From positions 1 through 64,000 of the forward strand of contig JAAVBS010000001.1 of the NCBI GenBank assembly GCA_014802725.1: a DNA stretch of 64,000 nt. The letters are read 5' to 3'. This document shows positions 17,730 to 26,518 of this stretch, piece by piece; within the stretch, counting starts at the first letter, position 1, and each line of letters opens with the position of its first letter. The stretch comes from a bacterium (GTDB lineage Bacteria > Bacteroidota > Bacteroidia > Bacteroidales > P3). The notes below the pieces were generated by a model. That model was not told the origin of the DNA, did no database searches, and was given only the letters and a program-made list of their open reading frames with translations. The position numbers were made by a program, and so were the translations under genes.

Positions 17730-18674
17730 ATGTTCAACAGACGTTTCATACGGGAAAAAGTCATCCAGTCGCTCTATGCGTTTTATCAGGGCGGCACGGA
17801 AAACGGCCGGGTCTGTGAAAAGAACATGCTGTTTCACCTGCAACAGATTTACGAGCTTTACATCTACCATCTCGCGTGCCTGAACGCCTTGGCCGACTAT
17901 TTCCACGAACGCGCGGAACTGGCCCGCAAGCAGTTCATCCCGATGCCCGATGCATTGACGCCCGTTGATCTGTCGCAAAACGAAGTCATCCGGCAAATTG
18001 CCGCCTGCCCGCGCTTTACGCTCCCCAACGAAGCGTTCAAGTTCAACTGGAGCCAACAGGAAAGCCTGTTCAAGACCCTGTACGACGAGGTGCTGGCCGC
18101 GCCTTTCTATCAAGAATACGTGTCCGCTTCCCCTTCGTTCGAAAACGACCGCACTTTTTTACAGAAACTCTATAAAAAGAAAGTCGTGCCCAATGCCGTT
18201 TTCCGCTCGCTCTGCGACGACCGTTCGATTATATGGGCGGCCGACTACGACAGCGTGGCTTATTGGGTATATACTTCTATCAAAAAAGCCGAAGCCGGCG
18301 ACGACAGCTGGATTCCGGACAACTTCGCCCGAACGGGTGAGGATGAAAGCGCGGAAATCACGTTCGGCAAACAATTGTTGGAAAAAACGCTGCTGCACGG
18401 CAGCGAATACGAGCCCCTCATCGTGGAACAGACCGAGAATTGGGAGGCCGACCGCATCGCCGTCATGGAACTCATCATCCTCAAGACGGCCGTGGCCGAA
18501 TTCGTCAATTTCCCGTCCATCCCGCTCAAAGTGACGCTCAACGAATACATCGAGATTTCGAAACGCTTTTGTTCCGAAAAAAGTCGTATATTTGTCAATG
18601 GATTGCTGCACAAGTTAAGTGCGGAACTCCAAAACCGCCAAATGATCAAAAAGACCGGGCGCGGTTTGATATAA
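17730..18674 (+). CDS. nusB: Transcription antitermination factor NusB (Bacteroidota form with N-terminal extension)
   Basis: 314 aa; NRRFIREKVIQSLYAFYQ N-terminus and ADRIAVMELIILKTAVAEFVNFPSIPLKVTLNEYIEISKRFCSEKSRIFVNGLLHKL NusB core. Confidence 0.93.
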   Translation: MFNRRFIREKVIQSLYAFYQGGTENGRVCEKNMLFHLQQIYELYIYHLACLNALADYFHERAELARKQFIPMPDALTPVDLSQNEVIRQIAACPRFTLPNEAFKFNWSQQESLFKTLYDEVLAAPFYQEYVSASPSFENDRTFLQKLYKKKVVPNAVFRSLCDDRSIIWAADYDSVAYWVYTSIKKAEAGDDSWIPDNFARTGEDESAEITFGKQLLEKTLLHGSEYEPLIVEQTENWEADRIAVMELIILKTAVAEFVNFPSIPLKVTLNEYIEISKRFCSEKSRIFVNGLLHKLSAELQNRQMIKKTGRGLI

Positions 18675-18715
18675 GGCGGTAACGTATAATTTACAAACCC
18701 TAAAATCCCTTCATC

Positions 18716-19042
18716 ATGAACCTTTCAACGATTTTACTGCAAGCGGCGGCCGCGCCGAAAGCGGGCTTATGGCAGAACCTTTTCCTGATTCTGATTATCA
18801 TCGTCATCTTCTATTTCTTCCTGATCCGTCCGCAAATGAAACGGAACAAAGAACAACAGCAATTCCGCAACAGCCTGCAAAAAGGCCAAAAGGTGGTGAC
18901 GATCGGCGGCTTGCACGGTCGTATCGCTGAAATTCAGGACAACACGGTGACGTTGGAAGTCGATAACGTCAAGATGAAATTCGAGAAATCGGCCATCGCT
19001 TCCAGCATCAACGACCAGCTGAACGCAGAGACCAACAAATAA
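18716..19042 (+). CDS. yajC: Preprotein translocase subunit YajC
   Basis: 108 aa; single TM then FFLIRPQMKRNKEQQQFRNSLQKGQKVVTIGGLHGRI. Confidence 0.97.
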   Translation: MNLSTILLQAAAAPKAGLWQNLFLILIIIVIFYFFLIRPQMKRNKEQQQFRNSLQKGQKVVTIGGLHGRIAEIQDNTVTLEVDNVKMKFEKSAIASSINDQLNAETNK

Positions 19043-19051
19043 TAGACCTTA

Positions 19052-19666
19052 GTGATACGCGTAGGCCTGACCGGCGGTATCGGAAGCGGCAAAAGTACGG
19101 TAGCCCGTATTTTTGCCGCTTTAGGTATTCCCGTGTACGGGGCCGACACGGCTTCCAAACGGATTTTAGCGCGCGCGGACGTGCGGGCGCAGGTTCTATC
19201 TTTATTCCCTGAAATTGAATCCGATCCGGATTTTTCCCCCGATTCCTTTCTTTCTTTCAAACAAGCGTTGGCCCGTATCGTCTTTCCGGCTCCGGAAAAA
19301 CTGGCGGCCTTGAACGGCCTGTTGCACCCGCTAGTCTTTGCCGACTGTGAGGCTTGGCTGGCAAAACAGGCGCAAGGCGACGGCACGTCCCCCTGCCCGC
19401 CCTATGCGGTCGTGGAAGCGGCCATTTTGATAGAAAGCGGCCTCCACGAACGGATGGACCGCATCATCAGTGTGGAATGCCCCGTTGAGATACAGATTCA
19501 ACGCGCCTGCCGGCGGGACGGGGTAACGGAAGATATGGTCAAGGCGCGGCTCGCACGCCAATGGTCGGCCGAACAACGGCGGCCTTATGCCGACTTCGTG
19601 ATTGAAAACGACGGCCGGCAGAGTGTATTGGCGGCCGTACTCGATATCGACCGCCAATTACACTAA
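19052..19666 (+). CDS. coaE: Dephospho-CoA kinase (GTG start)
   Basis: VGLTGGIGSGKSTVARIFAALGIPVYGAD, HPLVFADCEAWL. Confidence 0.96.
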   Translation: MIRVGLTGGIGSGKSTVARIFAALGIPVYGADTASKRILARADVRAQVLSLFPEIESDPDFSPDSFLSFKQALARIVFPAPEKLAALNGLLHPLVFADCEAWLAKQAQGDGTSPCPPYAVVEAAILIESGLHERMDRIISVECPVEIQIQRACRRDGVTEDMVKARLARQWSAEQRRPYADFVIENDGRQSVLAAVLDIDRQLH

Positions 19667-19673
19667 GCTTTCT

Positions 19674-22600
19674 TTAAAACCATTTTACCAGACGGATGTC
19701 CTGACGGTGCACCAAGCCCGGATGTTTGGGATAGACGCGGAACGCATAGTCGTACACGCCGGAGACATCCACGGGCCAAACGCCGCTGTAATACACTTCG
19801 TCCGGATTGTCGAAACGCGCGTCGGTAGGCGTCAGGGGTTGCGTAAACAGAATCTTCCGCACCACATCGTTTTCCTTGCTGCCGAAAATGACTTCCACGC
19901 CGATATCTTCGGGCTTGAGACCGCCCAAATCCAGACGGATGCCGAAGTTGGCGTCCTCGCCCAAAGCCAGCGGTCCCTGTGAGGTTTCCGGCAATTGGAC
20001 ATCCACGCAACGCACGCTGTCCCAGCGGTTGATGACATTGAGCCGCCACAGGGCCAGCGACGCCGCTTCCCGGTAATGGTTCTGCGACAACAACCGGTTG
20101 CGTTCGGCCAAAGCATGGTAATACCGGTTGTAATAATCGTCCAACTGACGGCGCATGGTGAAATGCGGCGCGATTTGGGCGATGTTGTTCTTGATGTACT
20201 GTATCCAAGGCTGGCTCATGCCGCCGTTTTCGGCGTAGTAGGCCGGCACAATCTCGTTTTCGATGAGATCGTAAATCGTTTCGGCATCGAGCTGGTTCTG
20301 ATAAACGGGATTTTCGTAGGTCTGCTCCTCCTTCAACGCCCAGCCGGCGCCGGGACGGTACCCTTCCGCCCACCAACCGTCCAACACGCTCAGGTTCAGC
20401 ACGCCGTTCATGATGGCTTTCTCGCCGCTCGTACCGGAGGCTTCCAACGGCCGTGTCGGCGTGTTGATCCACACGTCCACGCCCTGTACGAGATAGCGGG
20501 CCACGTCCATGTCGTAGTTCTCGATAAAGATGATTTTACCACGAAACTCCGGACGGCGCGAAACCTCGATAATCTGTTTGATCAAATCCTGCCCCGCCTT
20601 GTCGGCCGGATGTGCCTTGCCCGCGAAGATGAACTGCACGGGACGTCCCGTCTGCCCGACAATCTTGGCCAGACGGTCGAGATTGCTCAACAACAGATAG
20701 GCGCGTTTATAGGTGGCGAAACGCCGCGCGAAACCGAACGTCAAGGCCGACGGGTCGAGCGATGACAACACTTTGACCATTTCCTGTGGGGTGTCGCCAC
20801 GCGAAGGCATCTCAGCCTGCAGACGTTCCTTGACAAAGGCGATGAGACGCGCGCGCAACTGCGTCCGGATCCGCCATATCTCCTCGTCCGGCACGTTTTG
20901 AATATGCGCCCAGCAATCGGCATTGGAAACATCCTTGCCGAACTCCGCCCCGAAATGCTTTTCGTAAAGCTGTTGCCAAAACGGATGAGCCCACGTGCGA
21001 TAGTGGACACCGTTGGTTACATAACCGATGTTTTCCAGTTCTTCCGGATAATAGCCCGGATACATGGGGGCGAAGATTTCGCGGCTAACCCGACCGTGAA
21101 TCCGGCTCACGCCGTTGATTTCCTCCGAAAGATTGGCGGCCAGAAAACTCATCGAAAATTTGTCGCCCGCGCTTTCGTCGTCTTTCTGCCCCAAGGCCAT
21201 GAACTGTTCCCACTCTATCTTGAGACGCCCCGGGAAAGACGACATATAGGTACGCATGATGTCTTCCGAAAACGCATCGTGTCCGGCCGGTACCGGCGTA
21301 TGGGTCGTGAACAGGGCCGAACCCCGCACGAGTTCTTCGGCTTGCAGGAACGGCAGGTTTTCGTCTTCCACATATTCCCGCAAACGTTCCAAGCCCATGA
21401 ACGCGCCGTGGCCTTCGTTGCAATGATAAACCTCCGGATTCAGCCCCAGGTTCCGCAATACCCGGATGCCGCCCACACCGAGCAACAGTTCCTGTTTAAA
21501 ACGGTTCTCCCAATCGCCGCCGTACAATTGATGCGTGATGCTGCGGTCGGCCGGCGTGTTCTCCTCCATATCGGTATCCAACAGGTAGAGCGGCACCCTA
21601 CCTACGTTTACCAACCATATTTTGGCCAGCAGCTTGCGCCCCGGCAACGAAATCGTAACGGTCCGCCAAAGGCCGTCTTCATCGCGCACCGGTTGAATCG
21701 GCAGCTTGGAAAACGCCTGCGGGATGTAATCGGCCTGTTGTTCGCCGGCCGCATTGAGCCGCTGTTGGAAATAGCCATAACGGTAAAGCAAGCCTATGCC
21801 TATCATATCCACATTCTTGTCGCTGGCCGATTTGAGATAATCGCCGGCCAGAATGCCCAAACCGCCCGAATATATCTTCAGACTTTCGTGCAAGCCGAAC
21901 TCCATCGAGAAATACGCGACCTTGGGGCCCGTCTTATGCGCGGCGGCAGCCATATAGGCCTCGAAATCCGCATAGACCTTGGCCAAACGCGCCATAAACT
22001 CCGTATCGCCCACAAGGGCTTTGATGCGCGAGGAAGAAAGCCCGTCCAACAAGGCCACCGGATTATGGCCGCAGGCCTCCCAACGGCCGGGATCCACCGA
22101 CTCAAACAGTGCCGTGGCCTCCGGCTGCCACGACCACCACAGGTTGCCCGCCAAACGCTCCAAGGTTGACAGCGCGTCCGGCAACACGCCCCGTATCATG
22201 AGTTTACGCCATTGCGGCAGAATGGGACGGACGGCCGAAAGTTTCTGCAACGTAAACGGCAGTTCCTTGTTCAACAGCGTGGCGTCCTTGTTCCATTTGT
22301 CGGCGGCCATGTCGTAGGCCGCCGCGTATTCTTCCACCAAATTTTCCCACAGGGCCAAACGCGAAACGTCGTAGGCCTGCTTGCGGCACTCGGCCATAGC
22401 GGCGGCCGGCATGGCCGTCCAGCGGCAGAGTTGTTCCACCATCCGCGCAACGACTTCCGGGTCGTTGCTGTCGTTGCGGTCCACCACCACAACACCCTGT
22501 TGGGGTTCGCGCACGCTTTCCTGCACCCACAGCCCGAAGCCGGCCACCGAGGTGGTCATCGTGGGCAACGAGAAGGCCGCGCTTTCCAAAGGCGTATAGC

Positions 22601-23927
22601 CCCACGGCTCGTAATACGACGGGAAAACCGAGGCATCGAAACCGGTCAGGAAATCGTAATAGGGCAGATTGAAAATGCCGTCGGCGCCATCCAAATAACA
22701 GGGTACGAATATTACCTTGACCTTGTCTTCGGTCCGGTTGTGCAAATCGTCCAGACGGAGCCGGTTCAACACCGGGTCATGCTCGCTGTCGCTCAGGTAA
22801 TGCGTGCTGAAATCGTCGGTATGCGCTTCGCCCACCACGGTCATGCCCTCCTGCTGCAACCGCTGTCTCAAATCCTCGCGGGCGCCGGCATGGCCGGAGG
22901 GCACGGCGATAAACGCAATGACCTGACGGTTCAGGTCGGTGTGGCGGTTGAGTTGCGCCAAAGCGTCTATATAGAGGTCTATGCCCTTGTTCTTGAATTC
23001 GTAACGGCCGCTGTTGAGCACAAAGAACGCATCTTCCGCCACCGGCACGTTCAACAGGGCCTCGCTGACGCGGCGCAGCACCTGACGGGCCTCCCGCCGC
23101 TTGGCGGCATAGGCCTCGCCCTGCGGCACAAAACGGTCTTCAAACCCGTTGGGCGTTACCTTATCGACCCCCTTGCCGAAAAACTGCAGGCATTCGCGGT
23201 CGGTAATGCGGCTTACGGTCGTAAACGCATCGGCATGCACGGCCGACAGTTTCTCCATCGAGAATTTGGCGCGGACCCCGAATTTGTGCGAAAGTTCCTC
23301 GCCGTTGTAGGTCTGCAACGCGCCGTAAAGCGGCAGCGCGTTACCCGCGATGCAACGGCCCAATACGGTGGCGTGCGTCGTAAAGACCGTCGCCACGGCC
23401 GGCAACTGTTTTTTGAGATAGAGTACGCCGGAGCCCGTCATCCATTCGTGGAAATGGGCATAGACCTTTTCTTGCGGAGACACCGTGTAATTATAGAAAG
23501 ATTCCACCACGCGCGCGGCCGCATAACCGAACAACACCGGTTCGATATAATCCCATTGGCCGGACAGCGAATCCAACTGAAAATCGTTCCAAAAATCGGA
23601 CAGAATCGTGTCTTTTTTGGCAATGAGCGACATAAAATCGACAAGCACGACCACCGGTTTACCCTCGGTATTCCAACGGCCGACACGGAATGAAACGCCC
23701 ATACTTTCGGCATAGGCACGCCAACCGGCCAACAACGCCCTGTCTTCTATAAATTCACGGTTATCGCGGTCTTTCCACACATCGGGACCAATCAAAAAAT
23801 AGCGGTCACCGAACAACTGCTGCATACTGCCGACCTTGGTCGAAATAACAGTATATATACCGCCTACTTTATTGCAGACTTCCCACGAAGTCTCGAACAG
23901 ATAACTGTCCGCTTTCTTTGTCATCAT
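19674..23927 (-). CDS. Fused glycogen synthase (GT3-type) + alpha-glucan family phosphorylase (GT35, DUF3417-containing)
   Basis: 1417 aa in one frame; LFETSWEVCNKVGGIYTVISTK (GT3), then LAGNLWWSWQPEATALF, VAYFSMEFGLHESLKIYSGGLGILAGDYLKSASD and NTPTRPLEASGTSGEKAIMNGVLNLSVLDGWW (GT35 PLP site). Confidence 0.93.
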   Translation of the reverse strand: MMTKKADSYLFETSWEVCNKVGGIYTVISTKVGSMQQLFGDRYFLIGPDVWKDRDNREFIEDRALLAGWRAYAESMGVSFRVGRWNTEGKPVVVLVDFMSLIAKKDTILSDFWNDFQLDSLSGQWDYIEPVLFGYAAARVVESFYNYTVSPQEKVYAHFHEWMTGSGVLYLKKQLPAVATVFTTHATVLGRCIAGNALPLYGALQTYNGEELSHKFGVRAKFSMEKLSAVHADAFTTVSRITDRECLQFFGKGVDKVTPNGFEDRFVPQGEAYAAKRREARQVLRRVSEALLNVPVAEDAFFVLNSGRYEFKNKGIDLYIDALAQLNRHTDLNRQVIAFIAVPSGHAGAREDLRQRLQQEGMTVVGEAHTDDFSTHYLSDSEHDPVLNRLRLDDLHNRTEDKVKVIFVPCYLDGADGIFNLPYYDFLTGFDASVFPSYYEPWGYTPLESAAFSLPTMTTSVAGFGLWVQESVREPQQGVVVVDRNDSNDPEVVARMVEQLCRWTAMPAAAMAECRKQAYDVSRLALWENLVEEYAAAYDMAADKWNKDATLLNKELPFTLQKLSAVRPILPQWRKLMIRGVLPDALSTLERLAGNLWWSWQPEATALFESVDPGRWEACGHNPVALLDGLSSSRIKALVGDTEFMARLAKVYADFEAYMAAAAHKTGPKVAYFSMEFGLHESLKIYSGGLGILAGDYLKSASDKNVDMIGIGLLYRYGYFQQRLNAAGEQQADYIPQAFSKLPIQPVRDEDGLWRTVTISLPGRKLLAKIWLVNVGRVPLYLLDTDMEENTPADRSITHQLYGGDWENRFKQELLLGVGGIRVLRNLGLNPEVYHCNEGHGAFMGLERLREYVEDENLPFLQAEELVRGSALFTTHTPVPAGHDAFSEDIMRTYMSSFPGRLKIEWEQFMALGQKDDESAGDKFSMSFLAANLSEEINGVSRIHGRVSREIFAPMYPGYYPEELENIGYVTNGVHYRTWAHPFWQQLYEKHFGAEFGKDVSNADCWAHIQNVPDEEIWRIRTQLRARLIAFVKERLQAEMPSRGDTPQEMVKVLSSLDPSALTFGFARRFATYKRAYLLLSNLDRLAKIVGQTGRPVQFIFAGKAHPADKAGQDLIKQIIEVSRRPEFRGKIIFIENYDMDVARYLVQGVDVWINTPTRPLEASGTSGEKAIMNGVLNLSVLDGWWAEGYRPGAGWALKEEQTYENPVYQNQLDAETIYDLIENEIVPAYYAENGGMSQPWIQYIKNNIAQIAPHFTMRRQLDDYYNRYYHALAERNRLLSQNHYREAASLALWRLNVINRWDSVRCVDVQLPETSQGPLALGEDANFGIRLDLGGLKPEDIGVEVIFGSKENDVVRKILFTQPLTPTDARFDNPDEVYYSGVWPVDVSGVYDYAFRVYPKHPGLVHRQDIRLVKWF

Positions 23928-23957
23928 AAATTCTTACTATGCTTGTTTAATGCTTTT

Positions 23958-25133
23958 CTAATCCAATCCGAGACGCTGCGAGAGGTCGGACAAAACGTTC
24001 ATATAATTGATATAGCCATCGTAAGGGCTGTCGTACGGCCGGAGATAACGCGGCGAAGGCGTATCGGAAAACCATTTCGTACTCATGTAATGCAAATGGT
24101 CGGAACCCGTCAGATACATGAAATCCTTGACGATTTCCTTGTCTTTGGTTTTTTCGACGGCCGCCCACATCCGCTTCAGGTTGGCCACGGCGTCACGCTG
24201 CATATCGTTGCCGTAACAAGCCGTAAGGTCGCGTTCCTCGTCCACGCAAGAAACGGGCGTCGGCACGTGCAAATCGCCCACGGGCGTCTGTTTGCAGAGT
24301 TGCGAAGGCGTTACGAACGCATAGTCCTTGCGTTGCGCCACCTGGTCTATGAGCGCGGAGAAGAACGCGAAGATACCGCTTTCCTCCGGCTGGAATTCGC
24401 CCAACACGGCATAGTCGATGCAGAGTACGATTTGCGTATCGCCCGCTTCGGCATCCACGGCCTGCAGGAATTTCTCTACGGTGTAGGGCCACTGGTCCCA
24501 GTTCCGGTCGGAAAAGCGCAGCGAAAGATTTTCGCTCAGCGCCGGGTCACGCAACAACAGCGGCAACCCCGTTTCGGGCTGGGCATAGAGATAATGCGCG
24601 CTCTTCCAACCCAAAATATGGCGCGCCCCCTCGGCCACCATGCCCTTGAACTTCATTTCGGATGCCCATTGCCCGATTTCATCGCTGTATATCAAATCGG
24701 TATTCAAAAGCACCGAAGGGGTTTTCTTGAAGACCGCCCGCAATTTCTTGCGGTGCGCTTCCACCTGCGAACAAAAGAAATTACGCGAAATCAGCGAGCC
24801 CAACGAGCAGGAATAGGGTTCCGCCAAAAATTCGACTTCCTTATGGGCGGCCAAGGCCTGAAAGTCGGCCAGCAATTCGGGCGCATACCACTGCATCTGA
24901 TCCATGGCCGTACCCGAAAACGCGAACGAGAACGCGAATTGCTTGGGATAACGCGCCAGTGCGTCTTTCATCAAGGCGTTGGCCTTGTCGTAGGATTGCT
25001 CGGTAAAACGCTTCAGCGCGTATTTATTTTGGTAGTCATCGTAATAGTCGTGGTTCTCGCCTATGTCGAAAAAACGGTATTTCCGCAGGCGGAACGGCTG
25101 ATGCACTTTAAATATCAAGGCTATTTTCTTCAT
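23958..25133 (-). CDS. Glycoside hydrolase family 57 alpha-amylase-like protein
   Basis: 391 aa; IALIFKVHQPFRLR, CIDYAVLGEFQPEESGIFAFF, FMYLTGSDHLHYMSTKW; glycogen gene context. Confidence 0.88.
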   Translation of the reverse strand: MKKIALIFKVHQPFRLRKYRFFDIGENHDYYDDYQNKYALKRFTEQSYDKANALMKDALARYPKQFAFSFAFSGTAMDQMQWYAPELLADFQALAAHKEVEFLAEPYSCSLGSLISRNFFCSQVEAHRKKLRAVFKKTPSVLLNTDLIYSDEIGQWASEMKFKGMVAEGARHILGWKSAHYLYAQPETGLPLLLRDPALSENLSLRFSDRNWDQWPYTVEKFLQAVDAEAGDTQIVLCIDYAVLGEFQPEESGIFAFFSALIDQVAQRKDYAFVTPSQLCKQTPVGDLHVPTPVSCVDEERDLTACYGNDMQRDAVANLKRMWAAVEKTKDKEIVKDFMYLTGSDHLHYMSTKWFSDTPSPRYLRPYDSPYDGYINYMNVLSDLSQRLGLD

Positions 25134-25195
25134 AATCTTCTGCTTTTATCTGGTCTTTTTTATGAACCGACACAGCCCTACGGCCATGTCCGCGT

Positions 25196-26518
25196 TTATC
25201 TGTCATTCACGGCCGCTTCGTAAACCTGCAAGAGATGCTTGGCGGCGTTTTCCCATTTGAGCCGATCCACTTCTTCGGCACCGTAACGGCGGAACATGGT
25301 CGAAAGCGGCGGATAGTGCAACAACCCGTAGATGGCGTCGGCCATGGCGTCCACATCCCAAAAGTCGATTTTGAGCGCGTGTTCGAGTATCTCGGAAACG
25401 CCCGACTGCTTGGATATGACGACCGGCACGTTGGAGCGCATGGCTTCCAAGGGTGAGATACCGAACGGTTCCGACACCGAAGGCATGACATAAACGTCGC
25501 TCATGCGGAACATCCGGTCCACCTCCGGACCTTTGAGAAAACCCGCGAAATGGAAATGCGAACCGAGTTGCAGGGCGGCCACCCGTTCCACGATGCGGTT
25601 GAACATATCGCCCGAACCAGCCATAACGAAATGGACGCTCGGGTCACGCTGCAGAATCAGACGCGCGGCCTCCACGAAGTACTCCGGTCCTTTTTGATAG
25701 GTGACGCGGCCAAGGAACGTGACGATCTTGCGCTTGGGCACGGCCTTGCCGCGTTTGGCACGGGTGGCCGCCACCGGTTGCGCCTCAACCGCGGGTTCGA
25801 CCGCCGAGGGTTCCACGGCATTATAGACCGTATGCACCTTTTCGGCCGGGATGCCGTAACGGTGGATGACAATGTCGCGCGTATAGTTGCTGACCGTGAT
25901 GATGCGGTCGGCCGCCAGCATCCCGCGCCGTTCGATATCGAACACGCGCGTGTTGACGTTCTCGCCCGTACGGTCGAATTCGGTGGCATGTACGTGGATA
26001 ACCAACGGTTTTCCGCTCACGCGTTTGGCCGCGATACCGGCCATATAGGTAAGCCAGTCGTGGGCATGGATGACGTCGAACTGCTGTTGGGAAGCCACCG
26101 TGGAAGCCACCATCGCGTAGCGTTCCACCTCTTCCATCAGGTTCTGTTTATACTGACCCGAAAACGTGAACCGGCGCTTGGCGGACACTTCGCCCGACTG
26201 CCAACTGCCGCTTTCCGAGCGGTTGTGCAACGAAAAATAGTCGTCCAAACCGACATACGGAATGAGGTTGGCGCCGATTTGGATATAGGTCAGATTTTTC
26301 CACCACGATTCGTACATCGGATGGCGCAAATCCACTTCCACCTGATCGGCCGACACCATGCGCGCCACCCCTTGGTCTTCGTCCCCGTAAAGTTTGGGGG
26401 CCGTGAAGATGACCTCCACGCCTTGCGCCAATAAACCACGGCACATGCCGTAACACGCCGTTCCCAAACCGCCCGTGATATGGGGCGGGAATTCCCACCC
26501 GAACATCAATACTCTCAT
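25196..26518 (-). CDS. Glycosyltransferase, GT4/GT5-like (glycogen synthase-type)
   Basis: 440 aa; LMFGWEFPPHITGGLGTACYGM, VIHAHDWLTYMAG, TFLGRVTYQKGPEYFVEAARL, MPSVSEPFGISPLEAM. Confidence 0.92.
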   Translation of the reverse strand: MRVLMFGWEFPPHITGGLGTACYGMCRGLLAQGVEVIFTAPKLYGDEDQGVARMVSADQVEVDLRHPMYESWWKNLTYIQIGANLIPYVGLDDYFSLHNRSESGSWQSGEVSAKRRFTFSGQYKQNLMEEVERYAMVASTVASQQQFDVIHAHDWLTYMAGIAAKRVSGKPLVIHVHATEFDRTGENVNTRVFDIERRGMLAADRIITVSNYTRDIVIHRYGIPAEKVHTVYNAVEPSAVEPAVEAQPVAATRAKRGKAVPKRKIVTFLGRVTYQKGPEYFVEAARLILQRDPSVHFVMAGSGDMFNRIVERVAALQLGSHFHFAGFLKGPEVDRMFRMSDVYVMPSVSEPFGISPLEAMRSNVPVVISKQSGVSEILEHALKIDFWDVDAMADAIYGLLHYPPLSTMFRRYGAEEVDRLKWENAAKHLLQVYEAAVNDR

